DNA of 42,943 nucleotides from Pelomyxa schiedti (taxonomy: Eukaryota > Evosea > Pelobiontida > Pelomyxidae), in the NCBI GenBank assembly GCA_020536535.1, contig JAHLWZ010000016.1:1-42943 (forward strand). The letters are read 5' to 3'. The position numbers and the translations under genes are program-made. Of this stretch, positions 1 to 9,696 are shown piece by piece. Positions within the stretch are counted from its first letter, which is position 1; each line of letters starts with the position of its first letter. Under the pieces are notes generated by a model, which ran no database searches, was not told the DNA's origin, and worked only from the letters and a program-made list of their open reading frames with translations.

Positions 1-121
1 GTATCAATTCTACTCTTTTGCCACCTCTAACCTTAATGTCATATTCTATGATGGATTTGGACTTTGGTTGCAGAATTACCTTTTACCCTTTGGAAACATT
101 TCTGAATCCCAGAAGAAGTTC
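1..121. repeat. 121-bp direct repeat, copy 1
   Basis: These 121 bases recur without a mismatch at 418-538. The copies begin at the first base of the window, so the true repeat may extend further left. The unit contains a splice-acceptor-like stretch (tttggttgcag) but no convincing coding frame. Identity over the full unit means recent duplication or gene conversion. Confidence 0.95.
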
Positions 122-192
122 TACTCTAATAAATTCCTTTTGACTTACTTCACACTCTGTTTTCTTTATTCATTTCATGTGCAGAACACCAC

Positions 193-230
193 CACCTTTT
201 CTGGGGTCGATTGGTCCCAGAAAGGGTGTT
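193..230. repeat. 38-bp hairpin repeat, copy 1
   Basis: The left arm CACCTTTTCTGGG and the right arm CCCAGAAAGGGTG are inverted repeats with one mismatch (a G-U pair in RNA), around a 10-base loop. An identical 38-base copy lies at 264-301. The spacer between the copies holds the decamer gagcggactt, which recurs near 379. Function unknown; this could be a small mobile element, a terminator-like structure or part of a satellite. Confidence 0.85.
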
Positions 231-263
231 CGAGCAAGAGCGGACTTTGGCGGCTGCATGAAG

Positions 264-301
264 CACCTTTTCTGGGGTCGATTGGTCCCAGAAAGGGTGT
301 T
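264..301. repeat. 38-bp hairpin repeat, copy 2
   Basis: Exact second copy of the hairpin at 193-230, in the same orientation, 71 bases further on. It is followed directly by a perfect 12-base tandem duplication (ggctggggctct) at 304-327. Confidence 0.85.
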
Positions 302-303
302 TT

Positions 304-327
304 GGCTGGGGCTCTGGCTGGGGCTCT
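304..327. repeat. 12-bp tandem duplication
   Basis: Two perfect head-to-tail copies of ggctggggctct, followed by degenerate GCTCTCTC-rich sequence up to about 361. A short tandem repeat inside the block bounded by the 121-bp direct repeats. Confidence 0.8.
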
Positions 328-417
328 CTCTGGGTTGTGGGTGCGGCTCTCTCCGGCTCTGCAAGATATCCAGTTCAAGAGCGGACTTGTAGTCTTTGAG
401 TGAGACTTCCAGAAAAG

Positions 418-538
418 GTATCAATTCTACTCTTTTGCCACCTCTAACCTTAATGTCATATTCTATGATGGATTTGGACTTTGGTTGCAGAATTACCTTT
501 TACCCTTTGGAAACATTTCTGAATCCCAGAAGAAGTTC
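418..538. repeat. 121-bp direct repeat, copy 2
   Basis: Identical to 1-121, and identity stops after base 538. The bases just before it (cttccagaaaaggt) include a stretch complementary to the left arm of the hairpin repeats at 193 and 264. The spacer and the repeat may therefore be parts of one larger repeated unit of 417 bases. Confidence 0.95.
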
Positions 539-1078
539 GTTTTTTCGACAGAACGGAGGAAAAAATTGAATTCTTTATTATTCAGCATGTACCCTCCACA
601 GACCTCTTCCCTCCCTTTAGGTAAAGTGTCACTTCGCCTTCGCTCCCATTACTTTGCGCAGCTTGGTGTGGCAATGTAAGTGTGTGTGGAGAAAAGCTGT
701 ATGGTAGAAGGCATAAGAATAATAACGGAAAAGGGGAGAGTGGGAGTGCTAGCCGTATACGCCGTGCACCAGACAAGTCCCACTCACTTCACCCCAAGGT
801 TTTTTTTAAGATTGTGACGCAAGGGACACCGCCTATCATCCTGATGCTAAGGTGTAACGTCGTTCACTACACGCAATTTCAACCAAAGACAAGAAAGCAC
901 GGAAGTCCGCTTGTGGTTTTTTGATCCCTTTCTTTACCACTTAGAGTGGGTGCCAGTGGAAATTGGTTGAGGTAAAGTAGGTGCTGTATGGGCCTGGACT
1001 GGGGCTGGTGCCAGTTTAAGGGGAACTGGTGGTGACGGATCAGGACGAGCACATTCCTGTGGAACCAACCATTAGTGC
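539..1078. other. No gene recognised; 3' flank of glycogen phosphorylase
   Basis: No frame here resembles a known protein. A 64-codon minus-strand frame (582-776) begins with a hydrophobic, signal-peptide-like stretch and is followed by AATAAT/AATAAA-like bases. Nothing else supports it as a gene. Sequence next to 1079 is probably the 3' untranslated region of the minus-strand phosphorylase gene. Confidence 0.5.
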
Positions 1079-4000
1079 TCAGAGTGGAGTTGTCAACCAT
1101 ACCTGTAGGTTCCATATTTGCTCCGCGTATTGCCGTATTGACCTATCTGAAGAGAACCTGCCCATGCATGCTGTGGTGATTATGCTCATTCTGGCCCACT
1201 GTGGCTTGTCTTGATAGGTTCTGTCGATGGTTGCATGTGCTTCAAGGTCTTTGGGGCCGAACTTTAGGAAATTTCACTTGGAAAAGAAAAACTCACAGGA
1301 CGGGAAGTCGGCACAAGTAATATAGAAATCTCCAGTGCCATGAGACCTGTTGATTAGCTCGACATACTGTCTTGGATCACCAAAGGCTCCAGCTTGAATG
1401 ATGTCAAAAACTGTTTGGAGACGAGGGTCGACTGGAGGTGGGTTCCTCCTACATTGGGTCAAGGCACATCACTAGTGGTCTCTGAAATGTTACCTGAGGT
1501 TGGACACTTCTTGAGCTTTAGCCCCAAAAATGAACATGTTGGAGGAACCAATTTCATCCATGATTTCTTTTTGTTTTAAAGTTAGGTCTCCCTCAGTTAC
1601 AAAGTTGTACCAATATTAGCTCCATCCAATGTTCCTAGGATGAGACCACCATTGCAACAAAATTTCATATTGCTAAGGGCATATTAAATGACTATTATTT
1701 GACTGTGACACGCACCTTGTGCCAGAGGCCTCCATTCCTGTGATGTGATTTAGTACAAAAAGAATGGTCGAGATAAATACCGGCTGTAGAAATATGTTGA
1801 CTTATATCGCTTGCCGGAATCATCATCTCAGCGAGAGAAACACTTCACGGTTTAGGAAAACAGAATGGGGGAAAAAAAGCAAACCAGTAATTTGGTAGGA
1901 AAACAACTTTCATGAGATCCCCAACCTCTTTGGAAAGTGAGAAAAAAAAGAAGGGTAAGAGGGATTGGAAACCAGGGTCGCTGTTCACAACACGTGCAAC
2001 TTGATTCATTAACTTGATGATTAATTTTGCAATTGAATAGCCAGGGGCCTAAGATTCCAGTAAATAATACATTATTACAGATTCCAAAAAACGCAACTGC
2101 TTTTCCGCCAATTATTACTACACGGGGCACAACAGAGAGCCGCTGTGTTGGAGTCATTCCTCGTATTTTGTTCCACCTGTATATGATGTGGTAGCAGTTC
2201 ATCAACTGTCGCTTGTACTGGATTTTTGTTATTAGAAGAAGAAAAAAAGGTGCTGTGGAAACCTCATGGAACCGCTTTGCATGGATGTCAAAGAGAGCGT
2301 TTATATCCAATATAATGTTGAAATGCCGGGCTACGTAGGCTGCGAGGCGCCTCTGACGAAATTAAATATGAAGCAACAGCAGTTAACAAGTGATACCTTG
2401 TTATATTGTTTCACCATGAGCCATCTTTGTTGAACTTCGGGATTGTCTGCATGTTGCGCAATAGTTTTGATCATAGACAATTTTCTACAGGAGAAATAAA
2501 TAAATAAATAAATAAAAAAGAAAGAAGTACCTAATCCACTCTTGAGAGCCCCCCATTAGTTCTGTTATGAACCGCGATAAATCGGGATTGGCCTGATGTA
2601 GCCATCTTCGTGGAGTAACACCATTTGTAATATTATGGAATCTTGTATTGGAAGTGGAAGAGTTAGAAATGACAACAAGTTGGTAAATCGTTTTTACTTG
2701 TGAGGCCAAATTTTGAAGAAGTCCCTGAAGACTATTGTACGCAATAGCTCGGAGTGAATTTGCGCCACACCATTGACACAGTGAGAACCAACAATCGCAA
2801 GATTTGCCATTCTGATCTATTATTGTCAGATGAGGAAATCCGTGGTTGTAGGCATGATAGGCGCATACACTTTTGTTTGGCCCTTCCTCAATGATTGACA
2901 CGTTTCGGATAAGGTCGAAGTCAAGAGGAAATATTTGCTTTGTTTCGGTGAGGAAAATATGATTGATGTCGTAGATAAGGCGAAGATGTCTACAAAAAAT
3001 TTTTGAGTGTCAATTCGGTAATGAGAGGTAAGCTCGACCTTGGAAGGAGTGTCTCGAGCATGGTGACAGGCCACTTCTCGAGAGCTTCAGGCAATACCTT
3101 TAGATTGAAGGTGTGAAAAAAACAAAGTAAAGTGCCACCCAGGCTCTTACAGTGTGGTTAGTGTAGGCAAAAGTTTTTATAGTGATGTTCCATGCATCCG
3201 TCCAAGCTACATCTTTTTCATCGACCAATATTCGCATTAACTCTGCAATTCCGATAGAAGGATGTGTATCATTTAGTTGTATAGCCACCTAACTGCGTCA
3301 ATAACCATGTAAGGTGAATCACAAACATACAAAATTATGGAATTGAGCATATGGCTTATTGGTTGCAGTGAAACGGGATATAATATCTTTTAGTGTTGCA
3401 GCAACGAAGAAGTACTGTTGTTTTAAACGTAGCTCCTTTCCTTTAAGCACCCGTAAGTAGCGGTAACAGAGCGATTGTCATAAGCATACCGCACATGGTG
3501 TTATCGTTTGGGTACAGCACATTTGTGATATTTTCGGCAAGCTGTCTTTTTTCTACAGCCTTGAAGTAGTCACCTCTATTAAACGATTCTAGGGTCGTTG
3601 GTAGGGAAAAATATTTTCGAGAAAGGCACACCTAAATCAAATTGCTGAAGAAAAAGGAGAAATATAAGTGTGAGGACTTAAAAATCGAAATAAAAATACC
3701 GTGCTTGGCTTTGAGCTCCACAATCTCATGTTAATTGTATTGAATGTGTTGAAACCGGGGATTGGGATATCATATGCAACTACAAAAATTAGAGGGGTGG
3801 GAAGGGAAAAAAAAGGACAACCGGCAACAGACCCTTCTGTGGTCGTCCAAGTGCACTGTTTGTGGAAATTAAGCAAAGGAAGACATGTATTATACTATCC
3901 ATGCCTTTGGAGGCGAGTTCGGAGGTGATGGAAGTGCCGTTACCGTCCCGTAAAAAGGAATACTGTAAGTCAAGTCCAAACGTTGAATTTCCCAAGGATT

Positions 4001-5068
4001 TCCAAAGTTTAGCCAGTAGTCAGGAGACTCCACTTGGTTGCCTTGATCATCAAACTACAGGTCTGTAAACAGGTTGCTGCCTCCAAAGAGGGAGAAGATA
4101 CCTTCTGCGCAAACATTCCATATGTGTATCGCAGACCATACCCCCAGGCAGGGTAATTCTGGTCAGACTATTAAGCCAAGTTTATAAAAGTGAGAGTTCA
4201 CCAACCATAGTGGCCAACGAATCCATGAAGCACGAAGCCAATCGTCCTAAACCACCATTTCCCAGGCCAGCATCCATCTCCTGTTCCATGAATAAATATT
4301 GACCCATAAAGTCCTGAAACATTCCTGGTCATACAAGTCTTCAAGACTTAAACCAAGGTAATTCAGTGCTTGAGAGTACTTGTACTTAAGATTCAAATTT
4401 ACTAATGCATTTTGAAGGGACCGTCCCTGAGACCAAATCAGCTTGAACAACCATATGTGAAGAAACTACCATGAGATATTCCAAACTCAAATAGGCGACC
4501 TATGAGTTTTGAATTAGCACTCATTTTTGTTTGTTAAGGCACACATGTTTTACATCTTCTTGTTTGAAGAAAGAATCTGTATCCTATGGAGTTTAGAAAA
4601 GTTCTACATGTGGGAAAAAGGGGATACCTTCCAACGTTCTATAAGCCTATCTCGGATACTAGGTTTGAAGTAAGTAAGTTTTCTAAAATCAGGTAATAGC
4701 TAACCAATAGGAGAGAGCCTGAAGAGCGGAACGTGGGGCAAGTTGGGACCTGCTGAGTGCCAATGTGTGTTCTATATGATTCACAAAGTACTTCTGAAGT
4801 GAGTCGATATCTTAAATAACACCGTTATCCAGCAACAACAAAAATCGGCAAGCAACCATCAGGGAGATAAGAAGCAAAATGCGCCCACAAAAGCATTACT
4901 TGCCTTTCTTCTATACAAGAGTTAGTAACATATATAGATTGTTAAAAGGTGAGGAAAAGTCAGCCAAAAAAACAAACCAGGGGAAGCGCCAGGCGAAATT
5001 CTGTGGGAAGCAAATGACTGGGCGACTTGAGGTTGACTTGGCGGCGACGCGGACGTGGAGGAAGCCAT
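1079..5068 (-). CDS. glycogen phosphorylase (many short introns)
   Basis: Glycogen phosphorylase (EC 2.4.1.1) releases glucose 1-phosphate from glycogen in the cytosol. Exons can be joined across most of the family. The first exon starts at ATG 5068 and runs to 4978, then continues from 4810 in phase with the N-terminal helix [17 protein letters not shown]. Next come [59 protein letters not shown], the NGVTPRRWL loop and [20 protein letters not shown] follows, then [20 protein letters not shown] and DGANIG. The pyridoxal-phosphate lysine is in SNMKF (codon 1665-1663). The C terminus has [19 protein letters not shown] and ends soon after YAEQIWNL. Introns are about 45-60 bases except a first intron of about 167. 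It is head-to-head with NSA2. Presence of the main domains and the cofactor lysine argues for an active enzyme. Individual exon ends were not all resolved. Confidence 0.95.
2493..2516. repeat. AAAT microsatellite in an intron
   Basis: About five tandem AAAT units followed by an A-rich run, within an intron of the phosphorylase gene, on its non-coding side. Confidence 0.75.
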
Positions 5069-5390
5069 GGGGGGGCGCCGTTTTGGCACGAGGTGACACA
5101 CTCCCTCGAGCGGGAACATCTGCATGTTGCGCGATCGTTTATTAGAACGAGAAAAGTGACAGTATTATGGGCCATGGCGCCGGGCTCTTACTGCGTCCAC
5201 GGTGTCGTCTTCGTCGCCCATTTCACCAAACCAATTAAAATTTTGTCCCTTTTTGTTTTCCGGCTACGTTTGTACCCTCAATCTCTACGCAGCCCGGTTC
5301 AGATCTGTAGAAATAGCGGCTTAGAAACGTGATATTGCAGTTGCATCTCTTTAATTAAGCCCAAGGTGCTGCGGCTTTGACACATTAGCG
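5069..5390. promoter_or_regulatory. Divergent promoter region, glycogen phosphorylase / NSA2
   Basis: About 320 bases separate the start codons of the minus-strand phosphorylase and the plus-strand NSA2. No conserved gene is seen here. The segment includes an AT-rich stretch (tttaattaa near 5350) close to the NSA2 start. It should hold both promoters and 5' untranslated regions. No specific factor sites were identified. Confidence 0.55.
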
Positions 5391-6554
5391 ATGGTACCGT
5401 GCCTATGTCGCATTTTTGCATAGTTACTCACTCATTTTTTCTTTTGTATTGGGTAGCCGCAAGGAGACTATATCGACTTGTTCCGGAAGCGACATGGATA
5501 TCGCTTCGATTATTTCGAAAAGAAGTAACTTCACCTACTCACAATTTCTTAGGCATAAGTGTGGGTGTCTCACCATTATTATTATTTTTTTTCTCCTAGG
5601 CGAAAACAAGAGGCCAAAGCTGGCAAACGAACATCACAGCAGGCCAAGAAACTATGGGGTATGAAAGCTAAGCTCTTCCACCAGAAGAGGTTCAAGGAAA
5701 AGGCTGCCCTAAAGAAAACGTATGGGGCTTCCCTCAGGCTTCCTTCTATGTGCTGAATATCCTTCAGTCTCTCCATGCATGAACAAAAGTCGTCAAAGCA
5801 AGCTGCTCAGCCTGATGGAAAGCCCGGAGCTATTCCACCTTATTTGATGGACAGGTCCCAAGTCAATAGAGCCAAGGTTGGAGATGCATTCTTCTAAGTA
5901 CATGTCTGAGCTGTTGCTACAGGTTCTCAGCAACATGATCAAACAAAAAAGAAAAGAAAAAGCAGGGAAATGGGCCGTACCACTTCCCAAAGTGAGGCCA
6001 ATTTCTGAAGCAGAGATGTTTAAGGTGGTGAAGTCCGGCAAAAGAAAGAGTATGTGTAGTGTACAACACCAAGTACTATGATAAATTACTCATAGTCCAA
6101 CAGAAAACGCATGGAAAAGGATGGTCACAAAAGCCACTTTCGTTGGTGAAGGCTTCACACGAAAACCACCGAAATATGAGAGGTTTATAAGACCTATGGG
6201 CATGCGATTTAAGAAGGCACACGTAACTCATCCAGACTTGAAAAGGTTCGAAGGCACTGTATTTAATAGCACAATTAATCACTGGAGTACAGTACATTCT
6301 GCCTGCCCATTTTGGGTGTGAAGAAGAATCCCCAGTCTCCATTATACACACAACTCGGGGTTATGACCAAGGGTACCATCATCGAGGTAACAACAAACAC
6401 ATCCCTCACCATTTTCAGTAACACCTATATCCAGGTAAATGTAAGTGAACTAGGATTGGTTACTCCAAACGGCAAAGTTGTGTGGGGCAAATACGCCCAG
6501 ATAACAAACAATCCTGAGAACGACGGATGCATAAATGCTGTATTGCTTGTCTAA
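5391..6554 (+). CDS. NSA2: ribosome biogenesis protein NSA2 (TINP1 family)
   Basis: NSA2 is a nucleolar factor required for maturation of pre-60S ribosomes (27S pre-rRNA processing). The spliced exons follow the family end to end: [116 protein letters not shown], and the hallmark ending [20 protein letters not shown]. About seven introns of 45-65 bases fit in phase. The start is notable: the only suitable ATG (5391-5393) is followed at once by an intron (5394-5456), so the first coding exon is just the start codon, and the next exon begins PQGDYI where relatives have MPQNEYI. Length (about 260 residues) is normal. Confidence 0.96.
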
Positions 6555-6723
6555 AACGAAACCAAAAACAAAAACAAAAATTTTGTTTTCCCCTGTAATA
6601 GCACGTGATGGTTCCGAGCCAAAAACACCCGACAATTTCCAGACTGCCTTTTTTTTTTTCGTCAAGGAAACTGATCAACGGTTGACCGACTGGAAACTTT
6701 ACAGAAAAAGCAGGAAGTCGAAA

Positions 6724-8139
6724 ATGTCGCGGGCAACGAGCACAGCGACCACTACAGCGACAACAACGACTCAACCGTCGTCAGCGGTAACAACTGCAAC
6801 GCCGGCAGGGCCAGGGAGGCCGTTGCAGGGGGCGCCGGTGCCGTGTTGGTGGGCGTGGCACCATACCGCCATCGCCTTGTGCTCCGCTTTCCATCCCCGC
6901 ATGGTGCCCCCTGCCTATCTGCTTTTTCCCTTTCTCGCCTCGTTCTCACCCCCCCCCCCCCCCCCCCCTTTTTTTTTTGTTTGTTTTTTTTGTTTTTTGT
7001 TTTTTGTCATCTTTCTATTGGTTTGGTGCAGGGAAAGGTCAGTCCTCTGAGACACTTGTCTCAAGATACGATGGCTCGTATTCTGTCATATGCTAAATCG
7101 CGGCAACATGCTTTTGTCAGTTTTGGGGATTGCTATCCCACCGAGGTCTTACACTTACACAATAATAAGCAATTAGCTCGAATTTATAACCATGCAGGTG
7201 TGGAACATAAATTCTGGGAGGTTGGTATGCAGGCTTCCATACGCCAGCTTGATGGTTAACTCTGGCAACTCTGACGCGCTCTACGGAGTTATTGGCAAGA
7301 CAGTGTGGTCCTGGGACTCATCGAAAGGGGGCCCAACCCGATCTTTCTCCTGCACAGGCAAGGAGCTGCTGTACTGTGCGCATTCTTGTGCTGCTCAGAC
7401 TCTGCTTGTAGGAGGGACCGAGGGTGTTCTCCGTTTGCATGATTCAGTTACGGGCGGCCTCATATCTACCGCAACTTCGTCGAAGCACTCCAAGTTTATC
7501 AAATGCCTAGCCTCTCCCGCACCGGGTGTGGCTGTAAGTGGGAGCGCTGATTGTACTGTACAAGTCTGGGCGCTTCCCAGAGGCGCTCCATCACCAGGCT
7601 CTACTACGTCTGCCGCAGCTGCCCCAGCATCCTCAGCAGCTGTCAGTGCGACATCAACCGCCTCAAAATCCTCTACCACAACCACTGGGGGTGACAACTC
7701 GCCCAGACCCGTTGTAAGTGCCAGAATGCCTGGCGGCGTAACGGCAATGGCCTGCTTGAGTGCTTCCAATTTGCTTTGTGGTGACAGCACTGGAGCTATG
7801 TCAATCCTCGACGTCGAAACAGGGAAGTCTATCCACGACATCAAAGTCCACACTGATGCCATTGCGTCGGTCGACAGTGCTTGGAACATTCTGGCATCGG
7901 GATCATTTGACCTGACTGCCAAGCTGTGGGATGCCAGGACAGGTATCTGCACAGAAACCATCATCGATGGCAAAGGTTGGGTGCGAGGAACATGCCTGGC
8001 ACCAGAGACAGGCAGATTTGTCTGTGCCAACGCTCTTGGTGTACTGACTATATTTGATTTGAGGAAGCTATCCGCCCCGCTGCACTCGGTGAAGATGTCT
8101 ACACGCAAAGGTGTGTTCTCAATGAGCCTTGGGTGGTAG
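6724..8139 (+). CDS. WD40-repeat protein
   Basis: A beta-propeller scaffold of unknown partner. From 7198 the frame is continuous, with recognisable WD40 blades: VWNINSGRL, VWSWDSSKG, GSADCTVQVWALPRG, MSILDVETGK, LASGSFDLTAKLWDARTG and LTIFDLRKLS. A Ser/Thr/Ala-rich insertion of about 50 residues (7581-7710) splits two blades. Upstream, ATG 6724 opens a Thr/Ala-rich leader. An intron containing the C20-T10 tract ends near 7030, and one or two short exons follow before 7198. The exact splicing of those, and hence the start, is uncertain. The family is too generic to name an ortholog. Confidence 0.85.
6949..6978. repeat. C20-T10 homopolymer tract
   Basis: Twenty consecutive C followed by ten T, then further T-rich sequence with single G interruptions up to about 7015. 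It lies in the presumed first intron of the WD40 gene and forms an extreme pyrimidine tract before the acceptor ggtgcag. Its length in the assembly may be unreliable. Confidence 0.9.
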
Positions 8140-8251
8140 AATCTTTGATCCGGCATTTTGGCCAAACCATCCCACTTATGTACCACCATTCATTCACTAA
8201 AAGAGGAGAAAGTAACAGGAAAACAAAAAGTTACTATTTCGTGTACACATT

Positions 8252-9651
8252 TTATGGCTTTTCAGCAAGCATATACCAGGCGCCGTTAATGTAACCACAC
8301 TGTTCCACCTTTAGTCCTGCCCTTCCTGCCATTTCCCGCCACTTCGACTCTGTTGTGAATATAAGGCAAGCAATGTTGGCCAGAAGGAAGGTAACAGTTC
8401 CAGGTACCCAAAGTACAAACAAGAACCTGTTGGTTGGTTTTAGTGGATTACTGGATTGAATTGAGCATGAAGTGCAAACCTGCCACCAGGTTTAAGAACT
8501 CTATGTATTTCCCTTAGAGTCGCTAATTTGCGGGTCTCTGGACCAAGGTGATCCATGGCAAAGGTACTTACCCCACAATCAAAGGTGGAGTCCTTAAATA
8601 GTGGTTTCATGTCCGTCATATCACCTTGTAGCATTGTGACCTTAACGGAGAATCAGATACATTACCAATGTCAAACATAGAGAAAAAAATGGGTGGTATA
8701 TACCTTGCTGGAAATTCCTGCTACTTTCATGTTGTGTTCCATCAGACTCCTGCCACCTCCATCTATGTATCCAGCACTGAACAGGTCCACACCAGTTGAA
8801 GTCGCACCATCAGGCCAACACCTGCTAAGTGCCACAGTGGTGCGTCCACTGCCACACCCCAGGTCCAGAATTGCGGGATTCACCCGGTTGCTTTTGAACA
8901 AATCAACAAGTGGTAGTGTACTCCATTCAACATGCTGGAGGAAGGGTAGGTTTTAGCAGCATTCAGGCACAATGAATTATTGTATGTGTGAGTGATATAG
9001 TGGATGGCATTTAGTGACATTATTACCAATAATATAATAAACGCACTTTACTGATCCTCATGTACGAGTTGTTGCCAAAGGCATTTACAGCGAGCATAAG
9101 CAGCACAAAGGCAGCAACCCACAATCCCCAAATCATCTGCACCACAATAGCGCATCCGAAAAGAGCGAGACTCAGCATCCAGCCATAGTTGAGTGCTGCA
9201 AAAGCCCAGCCAAAGTCATACACAGTCCGCGCCGGGCTGCTCCTACTACGCTTGTACGTAACATAGGCCTCACAGCTGCGCACATGCGTATTTTTGGTGA
9301 GACCAGTAAGAAAGTGGTTTTTAGGCGTGATAACACATATGTGTTGGATATGGGAGGGAAAAGGAGGGGAGCAGTACCAAAATGTGGACGCTATTACAAC
9401 AGGGATGGCTCGGATAAATGCAGCTACATACAGACTTTGAACTCCTGGAGCTAACAGCCACAGCCCAGCACTAAGACCAATGAGAACAATACGGAAAACA
9501 AGTGCTGCACCCGTGTGTGGGTTGTTTTGTATTTGTTGTTTGTTTTCTTTTTTGTTTTTTGTTGTTCTTTTGGCTTCGTTGGGAAACGACCTTTTAAGGG
9601 GCGATAGCCGGTTTTTGTAATAATTTCGTGGCGTATGTATGATGCGGTCAT
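8252..9651 (-). CDS. membrane-anchored class I SAM methyltransferase
   Basis: A SAM-dependent methyltransferase of unknown substrate with an N-terminal membrane domain. The first exon starts at ATG 9651 (MTASYIRHEII) and joins in phase to hydrophobic segments (IVLIGLSAGLWLLAPGV; VYDFGWAFAALNYGWML; GLWVAAFVLLML), giving about four membrane spans. Then follows the Rossmann-fold part: motif I AILDLGCGSGRTTVAL, an acidic residue in STGVDLFSAGYI, MLQGDMTDM, DCGVSTFAMDH, and the post-motif block EIHRVLKPGGRF. A further hydrophobic helix (LWVPGTVTFLLANIACLIF) sits near the C terminus, which ends at TAA 8254-8252. The start lies only 45 bases from that of glutamate-cysteine ligase on the other strand. 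It resembles UbiE/COQ5-like enzymes only in the catalytic core. Confidence 0.85.
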
Positions 9652-9696
9652 TTCTCGTTGGCGCGTGATTGTTGTTGTAGTTTTGAGGAAGGGGTG
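9652..9696. promoter_or_regulatory. 45-bp divergent promoter, methyltransferase / glutamate-cysteine ligase
   Basis: Only 45 bases lie between the two opposed start codons. Each gene's 5' untranslated region and core promoter must therefore either fit here or extend into the other gene. No TATA box is seen. Confidence 0.6.

Noticed and set aside
193-301. CRISPR-like array
   Set aside because: Only two repeat copies, no regular spacers, and an intron-rich eukaryotic context.
582-776. 64-codon minus-strand frame with hydrophobic start
   Set aside because: No family match, and its only support is a signal-like stretch and a nearby AATAAA-like sequence; frames of this size are common by chance here.
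4879-5145. Plus-strand frame of 88 codons upstream of NSA2
   Set aside because: It lies opposite the first exon and first intron of glycogen phosphorylase, which fits in phase to family sequence.
6240-6290. tRNA-like ggttcgaa motif
   Set aside because: It is the 5' end of an NSA2 intron fixed by conserved coding sequence on both sides; no cloverleaf arms are present.
7395-8189. Long minus-strand frame (264 codons) across the WD40 gene
   Set aside because: Shadow of the plus-strand frame, which has clear WD40 blades on the same bases.
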